This document shows, piece by piece, positions 10,743 through 23,170 of a DNA stretch of 64,000 nucleotides. The notes below the pieces were generated by a model. The model did not search any database, was not told where the DNA came from, and saw nothing but the letters and a program-made list of their open reading frames with translations. The first letter of the stretch is position 1. Every line of letters starts with the position of its first letter. The position numbers and the translations under genes are program-made. The stretch lies in assembly GCA_027422505.1 (NCBI GenBank), contig JAPQWV010000005.1, forward strand, positions 12,405,501 to 12,469,500, read 5' to 3'. The stretch is from Craterostigma plantagineum. Its lineage: Eukaryota; Streptophyta; Magnoliopsida; Lamiales; Linderniaceae.

Positions 10743-12354
10743 CGTAACTAATAGAGAAGAAAATAAAGTGCAGAAAATAAATAGATAGTTAGGATTTGTA
10801 GTGTTTAATCAGAATAAATTAGGACTTTAAATTTTTGTCTGGCTCCCACTATTTTTCTCGAAACCCTTTCTCCCAGTAGGCATTTCGGAAACCTTGTTGA
10901 GTGATTTCATAATGGCGTTGAGTTCCCCGCGCCACACAACAAACTAGTCACAACTTAGCAGCTTATTGGCTCGTTTGGTTAGCCGAGGTCATGCCCCACG
11001 TTTCTGACACACAGAAGATTCAATGTCTTCGTCTCAGCAAGGGTCCCTCAGCCGTAACTCGGAACATATTGGGAATGACTATCCAAGTGCAACCTATCAA
11101 CGTCCTGCTCACATTCCACTTTTCCGTGAACTTCATCCCCCCGTAGGATAACTCTATATTAGAGGGTGAAGAGTGGTCGGTGAGCGGCAATTCATAATTG
11201 CATCCAAACCTGTTCACGCAAAGGCGAGGGTTTTGGCGCCGTAACTCGGTCAATCGCAACCGTTACCCTAAATCGTAACATTTTTTGGACTTGATAGAAG
11301 ACACGAACCTAGCCCCTTTTCTCACTTGATATTAAAGGTCTAACCTCAGGAGAATCCTCACAGTTTAACACGAGCACATTATCACGTTCGAAACCAACAC
11401 GCACATAATGGACTTTAATAGTAAACCTGGTTTCAACCTATTAAAGTAAATATGAAAGATCGGGGATATTTCTAGTTCTATCCTAATTGTACAAAACAAT
11501 GAGACTCTACGTCTTCGGACTTTGCTCGAACGGACGCCTCGGCTACAAGCTTGTTCATTCGGGTTCCTTTCGATCGACACTCGTACGGCCGTCATAAGAA
11601 AACCACAATAGCCTATGGCGGTGAATTTATCCCTAATAAAACCGCCCGTCTTATCTAATAAAAATTATAAAATACAACCCGGGGGGGACCTTGTCACCCT
11701 TAACATATCTCCCGGCAAAAAAACAGAACCTAATCCCCAATAAATCACCACGTCATTCAAATAACATGCATCACGACAAATTTAACATATTTCCGGGCCG
11801 AAATCAAATTTTGGCTTTTAAATGGGCTGAGCCTAGCCCTATGTATATTGGGCCGTAGGATGGGCTGGACCAGGCCTTTCGGGCATGTGTCGGGGATGCT
11901 CGCGCCATGCGCGCTGCCAGCCCCGTGCCGCTCGCACCATGCGGCCAGCCCCGATCCGTGCCGCTCACGGTCATACCTACTTTCAGCGCATCCACGCGCA
12001 GCTTTCCCGAGCGTCGGGTGCACCCTCGCGCGCAGCCCGTGCCTCTCGTGCCGCATGCCCCGCGTGCGGTCAGCCCTATGCGCCGCGCTTCGCGCGGCCA
12101 GCCCGTCTTGAGTCGCGCAGGGCGCGCGCCTTGCGCCCCGGCTGCCCGTGCGTCGTGCGCACCATGCACACGGCTAGGAGCAGGCCTCACGCTGTGCGCA
12201 GTTCGCCCTGAGTCGTGCACCGTATACGACTAGACGCAGCCTGCCACGTCGAGCGTGCGGGCTGCCCGGGCGCCTGTGTGCCATGCGAACGGCTTAGGCT
12301 TTCGGGGTTTTCGTGGCCTTTTGTCATAGTCCCGTGACTTTAACCGAGCCTATG
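10743..12354 (-). other. copia-1 5' leader, with CpG-rich block 11840-12310
   Basis: Untranslated leader between PBS and gag, about 1.6 kb, matching 46474-48103 of copia-2. The part next to the PBS (11840-12310) is very GC- and CpG-rich with GCGCATGGCGCG-type words, in sharp contrast to the AT-rich surroundings. Three overlapping open frames of 87-138 codons in the block are Arg/Ala/Pro-rich and present on both strands, so they follow from base composition. No conserved protein is visible. Confidence 0.75.
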
Positions 12355-12366
12355 GCTCTGATACGA
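12355..12366 (-). other. copia-1 primer-binding site (degenerate)
   Basis: On the - strand TCGTATCAGAGC, one base different from TGGTATCAGAGC, which pairs with the 3' end of plant initiator-Met tRNA. It lies one base after the LTR end (CCCAACA). The mismatch is probably decay. Confidence 0.8.
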
Positions 12367-12367
12367 C

Positions 12368-13204
12368 TGTTGGGAATCCCCTAGGGTCCGCAGACCCACG
12401 TTCCTAGAACGGCGGAATTTTAAAATTTTATAGGGTTTCCTGCCTATCCAAGATCGCTCGGCTACAAACACGAGAACGTATTGACATAAAGAGAAAAGGG
12501 ATCAGCCATGATACCTTGTTGAAATTTCTCGACGATGGCTAGCTTCGAATCCTTCGAATCCCCGAGGCATAGTGCCCCTCTCCTACGCCAAAAGCACATG
12601 AACGGGACGCATTCTTTGCGCAAGATCGTCACGTCGGCACCTCACTAACGTCGCAGCTGTTCTTGCCAGTGCGGCTAGGCTAAGAACGAGCTGCTTGCTG
12701 CCCCCGAGAGAGAGAGAGTGCGAGAGAGAAAGTGGTGAGAGGAGAAATCTCTTAGTTTTTCCTCTCTTTAGCTTTTATTTCGAAAATTGTGCTTCTCCCT
12801 TTCTAGGATCTCGAAAATCCCTACTAATACTATTTAGAAATGGCCAAAAATAGGTTGAGGTGGTGTGAGAAAAATCCTCACACCTCGCCCTTTTACCAAG
12901 TCTTCGTTTTACCAAGTAACGAATTCAAAATTCAAACTTTATATTTAATTAATTAAATATCCAATATCTTTTTTAATTAAAATACCATATTTAGTATATT
13001 TTAAATATATAATATATTTAATAATTTTTGAAATTTTATCTAATAATACTCGAAACTTATATATATCCGATATATATTATTTAATTCCAAATTAAATAAT
13101 ATTATTTCTCTAAGACAATAACAAAGATCAAAATCTAATTTAAATCATATACTAAATATTCAATATCAAATATTTTATTTCAGAATTATATCGTGAGGTG
13201 AAAA
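12368..13204 (-). mobile_element. copia-1 5' LTR, part next to the leader
   Basis: On the - strand it ends GGGATTCCCAACA. It contains a GA-rich microsatellite (12703-12735) and AT-rich DNA. The sequence breaks at 13204 because the SIRE-like element inserted there. The LTR continues at 41859 with no loss, as shown by the unbroken copia-2 copies near 45620 and 52815. Intact length would be about 2009 bp, against 2029 bp in copia-2. Confidence 0.9.
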
Positions 13205-13555
13205 TGTTAGGTCCTACGATTAACAACTCTACGATCCTAGGCTAGAATTCATAGTAATTCGATCGTTTAGATAAGCAATTGAATTCGATCGAAAAACTCA
13301 AATGAAGAACAAGAGAGAGAATTCGAGTAGAGTGAGAAAGTTACTGTTGTTTCTCTCTCTAGAAATCAAATTGCAAGCCCTTCGGATCAATTCTCAAAAC
13401 TTTCTCTATTAAGCTCAATTGATTTACAAGTATTTATACCAAACAAACTTGGTATAAATATCAAACTAGTCCTAATCTAAGGACTACTTTACAAAATGCC
13501 CCTAATTACAAGGACAACTAATGAAATCAAGCACAATTACAAATAGTATTCTACA
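13205..13555 (-). mobile_element. SIRE-like 3' LTR
   Basis: On the - strand TGTAGAATAC...GGACCTAACA, 351 bp. TATAAATA boxes on both strands lie in a perfect 12-bp inverted repeat (13431-13442 and 13449-13460, spacer ACAAAC). TSD GAAAA at 13200-13204. The first bases also supply the stop codon of the third ORF. Confidence 0.95.
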
Positions 13556-15166
13556 ATCTCCCCCTTTGTGCTTGATTGCGCCTCCGCGCCGTTTGTCCTC
13601 GTCGGGCGTAATATGATCTGCGCAAGCCCAGCGCATGCTCGTAGTTCCTCAGACTGATCCTAAGCTCCAGTCTCTCCTCGATATCTTCAAGCAATTCCAT
13701 TAGGAGCGGCTGTTCTCTCACGAACCTGTGGATCCTAAGCATAGTGTCTCTGTTGATTTCTTCCAACCTCTGCTCGATGTTTTTCCTGACGACCTTGAGC
13801 GTCCCATCGCAAAACTTATGAATCTCAGTCTTCAGCATCAACCTATTCTTCTTTGCTATTGGATTGTGGTAGGTGATGCCTAGGACTGAGCTGATGTGCA
13901 CGTGATTGTTGGGAAGCCCTTCGATCTCAGGTCCTTTGTTGAGTGGAGCGGTCATGTTGACCTTCTTCATATTGCTCTCCAGAGCCATCTGAAGGTCGTG
14001 TGCGGCATAGTACTTAACTTGGCGCATCATGAACCGGTAGAGCCCTTCGAGGCCTTCTTTCTGGATGAAGCCCTGAGGACCTTTGTACTTCTCCACATAT
14101 AGCTGATAAAAACGGTACACTTCATCGGCGGGTAGGTACGGTGGGTCGCTCTCGCTCAGTTCCTCTCGGGTCCTGTCCACTCGATCGATGATGTAGTGAG
14201 GTGTTGGAAGTCCTCCTTTGTCACAGTAGACGCTGAGTAGTTGGCTTATTGGGGAGAGACTCTTATAATGGCTCTTGGCTTGTGTCTTAGTCATCCCCAG
14301 CCTAACATCAGGTCCTAGTTTGGTCAGCATCCAGAGGTAGGTCATCCTCTTCTGCTGATCCCAATGACAGATCCCTCTCAGCTCGAACTCGTTCGGCTTC
14401 TTCACTCTGTCTGGAGACCTCCAAATATTCTCACGAACTTCTTCGAGGAAGGAAATTTCTATTTGGATGTTTTCCCATTGCGTGTCGATCCGGACGGTCC
14501 CTGGCGTTAGCAGTGGAGAGGGAACCGCCTGTTGAGCTATTAACTTTGGTAGCCTTGGGATAACTCGCTCGTAGTCTTCACCTTCCTGAAGCTCGTCGTC
14601 TTCTATGATTACGAGATCTATGGACGCTTGTTGTAGAAAGCGCCGAACGTCGTGAAGCCGTTGTCTTTGATGCTCCTCGGGCATGGAGTGGGTCATCCAC
14701 TGTCCTTCGAAGATGTACTTGTCTAGGGCTTCGTGTGGACTAACACCATGTCCAAAGGGTCCCGGTTGGTCTGGAGCGGCTGAGGGAGTGGCTTGGGTAG
14801 CTGCTAGAGCTACAAGCATTGCAGCACTTGCTTCTTCTTCCGGAAGCAAGGGGATTGAGTAGATCGGTGGTGTGGACGGAGGCATCCTGAGGTGAAAGGT
14901 TGGTGGGTCGATGTGGGCGGTGCGGTGCGTGGTGTGTGTTTGGGTTCGGTGGGTTTGTGTTTGGGTATGGTGGGTTTGTGTTTGGGTTTCACCAGCTCCA
15001 GCGCTTGTCTGGTAGCGCCCGAGCCTTGTCCTTGGCCACTTGTTGATGTCCTTGGCCTCTTCTCTCCCTCATGAGGGTCCTGATTGTCAGAATCGTCATG
15101 TCTACGCCGTGAGTAGGAGCTTTGGCCTCGGCAGGTATCAGTCGGTGGCTCAGGATGGTCCACCAA
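13551..15166 (-). pseudogene. SIRE third ORF, C-terminal domain and linker
   Basis: The main frame 14885-13551 gives 444 codons. It stays open upstream of its first ATG through a Thr/Gln/His repeat (14895-15000) in which a run like ACCCAAACACAAACC recurs. The product is rich in charged helices (for example EISFLEEVRENIW, LHDVRRFLQQA, LMELLEDIEERLELR) with a conserved middle (GLPNNHVHISSVLGITYHNP). No membrane segment, signal peptide, zinc knuckle or protease motif is visible. The overlapping frame 15166-14810 is linker in another frame. A diverged copy lies at 43031-44431, and its conservation at the protein level supports a real protein. The stop TAG lies across the LTR start. Function unknown. 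Confidence 0.75.
13556..13567 (-). other. SIRE-like polypurine tract, coding
   Basis: On the - strand AAAGGGGGAGAT, directly before the LTR TG. It primes plus-strand synthesis. It is also read in frame as the last codons (Gln-Arg-Gly-Arg-Leu) of the ORF above it. Confidence 0.9.
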
Positions 15167-15471
15167 TCGCCTATAGAGAGATTCTTCTTGCGGCGATCGG
15201 ATGGAAAGGCCTATCAGACGGGCGAGGAGAATGTCATGGAGCTCGGTGATGGGGATTGTGTATGGGTTGATGAGGATGGAGGAAGTGGCTAGAGGGTCGG
15301 TGGGTGTGGGTTGTGGAGGTGTGGGGTTGGTTCGTGACGAAGGGCCTTCAGAGGCAGGTGCTTTCCCGGTATCTCTTTGTGATGCCTCGAGTGCTTGGAG
15401 TACTCTCTATGTGATCTTTTCTTCCATTGACTGTACAGCGGCAGAGAGAGCGGCCTGGAACTGTTCTGACG
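15167..15471 (-). pseudogene. Linker between the two blocks of the SIRE third ORF
   Basis: No long frame is annotated here, but one frame reads through nearly all of it with a single TAG (near 15410) and a Pro/Thr/Ser-rich, low-complexity composition. It includes EQFQAALSAAVQSMEEKI just after the ORF1 stop. Together with frame changes at both ends, this suggests that 16878-13551 was one reading frame of about 1,100 codons. Confidence 0.6.
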
Positions 15472-16878
15472 TCACGAAGGGTGCGGACGCTCCTTAGATG
15501 GACCAGGACGACTGACGTCGCCTGTTATCAACCCTTGAGTAGACACCGACTCTGTGGGTTGGCTCACAGTCACTTGACGTTGTGACTGTATGAGACTTCC
15601 ACCCAATTCTCGAGTCGAATCCTGAGGATTCGTCTGTATGGGTGTTGTTGCAGGCTCGGGTTGCGCCTGCGAACCAGATACCACGTGAGTTGGTTGCGGC
15701 TCAAGATTTAGCGAAGAAGTGCCGTCAACCCTTGTCGTTGTGGTCAGTGGAGTATCTGGTGCGTTGATGACGGCCGGGAAGAGGGACTCCATTTGTATAC
15801 TAAGTCGTCTAGGTGTTCGTCTTATCAGGCTAATCTCCTCATCTGACTCCGTGTCGGATGGTGTAGATGTGTGAGGAGTGGGATCACGTTCAACATCCCC
15901 TAGAGCCTGATCCGTCACCAATGGGAGCGAGCTCTGCCCAATTTCTGTCTCGGGCTGTGCTTCTTGTAGAAGAACCTCCTCAATGGTTTCTTCGAGCACG
16001 CCTACATGTACGGGCTCTTCCACTTGCAATTCGAGATCAGGAGCCTCGAGCTCCATCTCCGTAGCCACGACGTCTATCAGCGTATCATCGACGTCGGGCA
16101 TTGGCTCTTCGACCAATGGTGGCTCCGTGAGCCGTGGGTTGTGGAAGAACTTGAGCCTTGGTGGTTGGTAATTTCCGCCATGAGGCAGAGTAGGGATGGT
16201 CTGGTGCAGCGCCATGATCTCCCTGATGATGATGCTGAACCACCGAGCATAAGGCACGTTCTTCGATCGCCGGTTCTCCTTTTGCCGAATCTGGTCCGCG
16301 AGGTCGTTCCAGATCAGCTGAGTGTAGTCGTAATTTCTTGCGAAGGCGATGCCGTGGAAGATCCTCAAAATGTTGTTGTTGCCCTTATCAAATCCTGCGT
16401 GCTTGGGTGACAGACACTTATTCACTATTCCGAATAGTGTCTTCCACGGGTGTGGGATTCCGCTGCTCTGGACCTGAGCTAATCTTGTGAGCGGCGGTTG
16501 GTATCCCATGTGCAAAAAGTCTTGAATCATCTCGGCATCGGATGGGAGCGGGTCGTAATTATTGCTGTGGGGCAAGTCCAGTAACATGCCGAACTGGTTC
16601 TTGTCCATGCTGATATGCCGCGTCCCGATCCTTGTTGAGAATCTGAAAGCTCCATTGTCCACTTTTCCTTGTATGCAGCCCCAGAACTGCTGGAGATATA
16701 CCATCGGCACTGATGCGGTGGCCGTTAACGCATGCCAGATGGGGTGACCTCTCAGGATAGAGACAATAATCTCGTCCGGGCATCGAAAGGTGCTCAGATC
16801 GAGCTGAAAATTTGTATCCTGGACCTTCAGATACAGGTTGTGGTCGTATATGTGATTATATCTTGGATAGCGATCCAT
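15472..16878 (-). pseudogene. SIRE third ORF, N-terminal domain (LQQFW-type)
   Basis: 468 codons starting MDRYPRYNHIYDHN. Residues about 28-70 carry a conserved block (FRCPDEIIVSILRGHPIWHA, then VPMVYLQQFWGC), followed by HPWKTLFGIVNKCLS (about 144-158) and DYTQLIWNDLADQI (about 185-198). Residues 240-468 are acidic and then Ser/Thr/Pro-rich. Proteins with a helical LQQFW block are common beside copia pol in sequenced asterids, usually without a known function (recalled, not searched). It lies in the position of the env-like ORF of SIRE-1, but no transmembrane or signal segment is seen. The frame ends TGA near 15472, probably by a frameshift. Confidence 0.75.
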
Positions 16879-19611
16879 CTGAAAAATAAGATATATAAAA
16901 GTTTATTAGTTCAATTTTATTTTCAGTCGAAGTATGAATAAATTTCATCAAACTATAGTAATATCGAAAGTATTAGCATGTTCGATGAATTTTGAACTGA
17001 AATCATATCAAATGCATAGTATATGCTCAATTTTGAAAAATCGTAATGGCATGAATGTAATTTCGAATGAAGTATAAATCGCGTGAAAAATAGTTCGAAA
17101 TTTTCTAAGTGTTGACTCGTGAAAAAGGACATTGTTCATGCCGAGAAAATTTTCGCTCGATAAAATTGATTTTGAAAATGATTTCCTATGCATTGATTTC
17201 AATTGTAATGACTCAGTTCGACTTTTCGATCGAGAAAATTTTATTCGCAAAGGTCCGCTACAGAGTAAAAGACATTGTAAAATTTTCTAAGTATTGAAGT
17301 TGAAATCGAGACTGTAGTCGACCTATTTTACGATCGAGAAAAATTCCGTGTAAATTTAGGATCGAGAAATTATTTCTCAGGTAAATTCACTATCGAGAAA
17401 TTTTCCTCGATTGAATAAAATTTTCGATTTGAAATTTGTCGAGCGGAATGTGATTTTCGATTGTAAGTAAAATAATTTTCGCTGCGATATAATTTTGTCG
17501 AGAAACTAGTCAACGAAAGACTTAGTCAATCGTCGAGAAATTTTCCAATCAATTAGATCCTAAGCGGCGAATTTTGCGATCGAAAAACTACGTGTTGAAA
17601 AATTAATTTCTCGCTGCTAAATTTTTGCGATCAAATTGAAATTGAATCGAAAATTTCTATTTTGCGATAGTAAGTTTTACGCTCGATAAAATTTGCGTCT
17701 AAATTGTCTAATAAGTGCGTAAGTTTTTCGCTCACAAAAATCCTAATTAGATTTCTCGATGGTAAGTAATTTTTTTTTGGTCAAAATCTTCTATCTTGGC
17801 GACTAAATCAGAATTTTACCGATCGAAAAACTAATTCGTCACAAACAGTATCTCAATTAAATCGGAATTCAATTAAGACTGTTTGCGATCGACAAAGTTC
17901 TTCGATGGCTTTAAACATTCAAATACCCAGTTTCATCAAAACTCAGATTTCAGTCGAAGATGCAGATTGTCCGATGATCCATTCTACCAGATTCATAGAG
18001 AATATCGAAACTATCTTAAGTGCAGGCATTAAACTCAGATAAAGTTCAAAATCAAGCCTAAAACACTATGAAATAGTATACGATTTTCTCAGTTTTGAAG
18101 AACAGTCGAGAAACTAATATAAATCATGCGAAAACAACAAAATGCAGATGCTAACGAAGTTAAATCACACGCAAATGGCAACAGATTCTCATTTCTACTT
18201 TAAACAGACAATTTCGTGTTGAAAATCGAAAGATTTTTGAGCAATTTTGAACTGTCTGTGAAAGTTTTTCGCGAGAGAAATTTTTGCGATTTAGGGTTGC
18301 GTGAGAAAAAGTTTTTCGACTGACATAAAAGTGAACTTTTCTTTACTCGCTGTAAGTCGATGATGGGTTTACGATTTGACATTTTGCGATTTAATGGAAC
18401 ACGCCCATTACTATTTGCGCTCGAGAAACTTATGATCGTGAATTAAGTCTGCTATCTAGTTTCTCGATAGTAAGTACTTCTAAAATTTTTCAGATTGACC
18501 CCTATTTCAAAATAAAACCCTTTGTAAGACTCCCCCTTAGTATTTAAAATAAATGCAATTAACTCCCTGTATTTTCCGTGTAGTAACGTCTAGCTCCCCT
18601 GGCAGAAATTTAAAAATCTGTACCACTTAGAGATAAGCGTTAGTAATAATGGAGTTAATCAACAATTATTTTTGGCAGTTTTATCTTTGAAATATTTGGT
18701 CTTGTGTCTAGCTCCTCTCTTTGTAGTGTCGACGTCTCGCTCTTTAATTTTGAAAGATCTAAAATACTCAGAGAAACGTAAAAAATATTTGGAGCTAATC
18801 TACAAGTCTTATACTTGCTCCCCCTCAAATGATGCACAGGAATTGACTAATTATGCAAGCATATGAAATCAATTCAAGTCACGAGCACACAAATTTACCA
18901 AGTAAGCATGTATACATGGTCCCCGAAAACATGTACTTTAAAGTTTTGTGTGAGGGTAGAAGCAATGAGAAATGTATCGCATTTAAACAATTCAGTACCA
19001 ATGCAATCTATAATTGCATTTAGAATGTGTGATACACTAAAGAAATTCGCATTTATTCAATTCAACGCATATGAAACATAATATTTCATGTCAAAATGTG
19101 CGAATTTTATTATTTATTATTTATTTATTATTATATATATGTATATATATATATTTTTCATTTATGGGGTCAGATTATTTTGCTTCGATCAATCGTCACG
19201 CCTAAAATTTTACGAGACATTTGAAAGAAGAAAATGCCGTCAAGTCATGTCGTCAAACTAAAGTCCTAAGTCCATAGACTGGTCCATTTCGACAACTCTC
19301 ACCAGGTTCGCTCTTGCTCTCAATTAGCTATCTTGGGATTTTTATATTTTTATCACTCAAGTCAACACAAGCAATTTTTAGTCAATTTACCTGTGATCGA
19401 TGCATTTTTTAATCATTTCACCTAAGCGAGAGACCGTCTATGTGGAATCAAAGGGTTGTAAGGGTTATAATTTGGCTAGGACTTAGAACGAAAGGAATTT
19501 AAAGGAAAATGAGATTATCTCTTCACCGTCTTCCAATCCTACGTCCGTCTCCCTTTTTTTTCGGCGTCTTTCTTCTTTTCAATCTTTTCTCCCTCTTTTT
19601 CTTTTAAGAAC
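16879..19611 (-). other. Untranslated region of the SIRE-like element between pol and third ORF
   Basis: AT-rich. From 17100 to 18480 it is full of CGAGAAA/TTTCTCG words, often as TTTTCGNTCGANAAA. The part 18430-19611 aligns with 8770-9965 of the + element. A TTA/AT-rich tract is at 19105-19160. No conserved frame. The gypsy solo LTR interrupts it at 19612. Confidence 0.75.
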
Positions 19612-20590
19612 TGTCAGGAACCGAAACCTTATACCCTTTCTTGCATAAATGTTAATTCATGCACTTGCATAATTAAGTATGATGCATATATATATGTGAT
19701 AAATAATATTTGATTAGGATATTACGAGTTGATAGTAAGGAAATAAACAATAAAGATTTCAAACTATCAACTAAGGCTAAAGGCTATTAATGGAAAATCC
19801 CGTTAATTTTCATACGGGATTTTGATGTAAATAAACAAGTAATTACACAAGTCAGGAAGTGTGAGAAAGGAAATTCAGTCGTAGAGCGAATGTATAAATT
19901 CCTAGGGTGTCGAATTAATTTTTAAAGTTACCAAGAGACTACATAGAATTTTAAATGTTAGAATAGATTTAATTTGGGCTATACTTGGTTAGGTTATGAT
20001 TCGAATGAAAGCCCAAACCACAAGAAATATATGTTATAAGATTGCTTAAGGTTGAGGTAAAAAGAACTCGTATACCACCTAGTCTTATCATCACAAAGTT
20101 CAAAGTGATAAACATAGCTAATATATATATTAAGACCCTTATATGAGATAGACGATTTTTCACAAAGGAAAGAAGATCTAACAGGAGATAAAATTCAAGA
20201 ACTCACAAAGGCTTTAATCTTTCGGAAGGTATATAAAAGTTCCTTACACTTAGTGTGATTAGATTCCTTTGATAAACATATTTATGTATCTCATGAGTAA
20301 GTAGTGAGTATGAGAAATTTCGAAGTTAGCATGTATAGAAAACCCTAACTCCCTTAAAATTCGGTTTGTGCTTATAAGTATTATTGATTATCTGATACTT
20401 TCGATTTATGAGATAGTTAACATAGCTCCAACCTCTGAGTAGAATAATTATGTAGAGCGTTTCGTGAATCATGCCGTGGTTAGTAAAATTCGAAACCTAG
20501 ATGGAGACAAGAATTTCGAAACTTAAGTAATAGGTAGAATGTCGAAAGGAATTTGATGAATTTCGATATAGGATGTCGAAATCTTATATA

Positions 20591-20614
20591 ATATATATAT
20601 ATATATATATATAT
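20591..20614. repeat. (AT)n microsatellite in the solo LTR
   Basis: Twelve AT units inside the solo LTR, next to a TCGAAAT/TCGAGAT-rich stretch (20480-21070). Confidence 0.9.
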
Positions 20615-21209
20615 CCAAACTAAGAAGATCTCGAGTTATAATGTCGAAATATACTTCGAGATGCATTAGGAAAATACCTAAATAAACTAGGTACATCTTG
20701 AGCTATAATATCGAGATTTAGAATTTTTTTTATAGGTCTCGAGTTATGATAACTCAATTAGATAAAATATCAGAGTATGATATCGAGTAAAATGTCGAGT
20801 ATAGATATATATATTCGAGATATTGAAAATCCAATTAGATAAGATATCGACACGTTGCATATTAAAGTTATAATATCGAAGTTATGATGTCGAGTATGAT
20901 TTGAGCTTTTGAAATTCAATTAGATAGAAGATGTCGAGATGTGTGTTTCGAAATTCTTCATATTACATTATAAAGTTCTCGACAGGTGTTAACTAGGTAA
21001 ATCTCGACATGAGACGAGAATTGTGAAATTATTTCGAAATAAAGGAAGTCAACTATATAGGATGTCGAAGCTTTAGAAAAGTTCTTGCAATTTTGATCGG
21101 TTGGCAATCAAAGATGAATACACGTGGGAATTGGAAGATTATTGTTAAAGAATGACTAATGAGAGTTTTCTTAGGCTTGAAGAAATCAACATCATCAATA
21201 ATAAAACAC

Positions 21210-21235
21210 TTATATATATATATATATATATATAT
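21210..21235. repeat. (TA)n microsatellite in the solo LTR
   Basis: Thirteen TA units, followed by further short TA runs to 21290. Confidence 0.9.
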
Positions 21236-23003
21236 GATAATATGATATTATATAAGTATTTGGGGTTTTCTAAATTTGGAGGAACCTTATATATATGGGT
21301 GTGTTATTTTCCTGTAAGATTTTCGGTATGATATGGATTTTTAGAATTTAATAAATTTCGATATTTTTAGGGTTTTCAGCACAATAAGAATTAGGGTTTT
21401 CAATGATATTGTCGGTATAATATAGTTACCAATTTTTAATGCAGGTGTCAACATTGATCAAAAATATAACTTATAAGCCAAGAATTTAATATATTATAAG
21501 TAATGAACAGAAAGGCAAAGGCTACGGATAGAAACGATCATGCATAATAAAGCAGGCATATCACGCACGCTTGTCAGTATAGGATTTTATATTTACGGAT
21601 AAAATAATTGTATAGGTCAGGAGTCCGATAAGGGCAAGGACAAGGTCGCCTAAGCGAGCGGAGAAAATAGGCGAAACTTGTGAGTATGATTTGCAACATG
21701 TACCTTATGTGCCTTATGTGCTTACATGCTTTATATGGATTAATTGACTAATATGTGCTTTATATGTTATTTACGAATCGATGTGAATTATGTGACCGTA
21801 AAGTGCTTCCATATGATTAACGTGTTATATAAGGTTTTTATATAGCATTGCCTACATAGAAAATAAGGGAGAAACCGTTATGACTGCTACGACTACAGAT
21901 GGTATGATACGGATGCTACGGCATATATCCCTACAAATCGAGGGATCTTATAGAGTCCTGTACAGGCAATACGTATCCCTACAAATAGGGGGATTACGAC
22001 ATGGTTATAGAGTCCCATGCATGGGCGCCAACTGGGCGTACAGTACAGTCTAGCTAGTCTATAACGGGAGTATCAAAATAAATGTACATATAGAATGGCA
22101 TGTGATCTACGGATCCTATGAATTACCGTTATATGAACGATGATTATGTGATTTGAAATGGCATGTTTACGATATTGATGGAAAGGAATGGACTACTGTT
22201 TATTTTACTGTTACTGTATTAGTGAACATGTTGCGATCATACTCTGAATCGGTGTCTTCACAGTTGTTGTAGATAATTAGCAGGCTGCGTAGAAAGCATA
22301 TCATAAAGCATGGATTCAAGGTTGGCCAACTACGCTCTCCTCCTGCTCCCCTCTGGTTCATCGTTAGCATATAGAATAGAAACGGATTTAGACTATCGCA
22401 TTTTGTGACTCATATGTGTCAAGACCCGTCGTCCCGCCCTCGTATTCCGTTCTAATTCTAAGTGTTAATGCTTTGATATTGTGCAATGCGTAAAAATGCG
22501 AATAAAATTTTTCATTTTAAAACGTGCATGCGGAAGTCTTATATACATGTCAAAAGAATATTCGTAATTCGTTCTACGAATCGTCGAAATCGTGTCTACA
22601 CAAAATACAAGTGTGTGTGTGTGCAGCCAAAAACTCCCTATGCGCCCGGCCTTCACAGGTCGTCATCCATACACACACTCCCACCTCAAAAGCAGCCGGA
22701 TAGCTTCAAAAGATCGGCCTCGCATAAAGTCGGATCACGTACCGTGATCGTCAGTACCTACAACACGTAACATAAATAATGAGCCACCGAGGCTCAGTAA
22801 GCAGAAATTATGCATGAATGCACGTGTCCTAACGATCGACAATCCACGTCGTCGTTTTCTAATGCTCTTACTATTTTTCTCATACTCTTACTCATTTTCC
22901 TGACTCATACTCTTTTTCTTATACTCTTAATTCGTACGGGCCCTCGGCTTTCTATCCCACTATGCGCCATCTCATAGAGATCTCAAGTGTGGAGGTTCAC
23001 ACA

Positions 23004-23170
23004 CTAGAAGGTCACCCGAAGGAATCTTCCCTTTCTTAGTGTGGCCTCCACGCGGGCGCTTCTCACTGGTAGCCAACACCGAGGCCACTAACCTCAAAGG
23101 TCATCCGAAGAAATCTTCCCTCCGGGTAGTGCTTTACACGCTAGAAGGTCACCCGAAGGAATCTTCCCTT
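23004..23170. repeat. Imperfect repeats in the Tekay LTR
   Basis: Three copies of GGTCA(C/T)CCGAAG(G/A)AATCTTCCCT: 23004-23032, 23095-23121 and 23141-23168, with more variable spacers. The same set occurs at 30682-30850 in the other LTR. Confidence 0.8.

Noticed and set aside
11804..12233. Several overlapping 87-138-codon frames on both strands
   Set aside because: Arg/Ala/Pro/His-rich products follow from the CpG-rich leader. Frames on opposite strands are equally open, and the equivalent region of copia-2 keeps different frames.
15472..16878. Third ORF as a true envelope glycoprotein
   Set aside because: No signal peptide, no hydrophobic membrane segment, no glycoprotein-like cysteine pattern; only the position is env-like.
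22486..22770. 94-codon frame repeated at 30166-30450
   Set aside because: The repetition only reflects the two LTRs being near-identical; no known domain, and antisense to the element.
23004..23170. Regular short repeats considered as a CRISPR-like array
   Set aside because: Plant nuclear LTR context, few imperfect units, spacers not unique, present in both LTRs.
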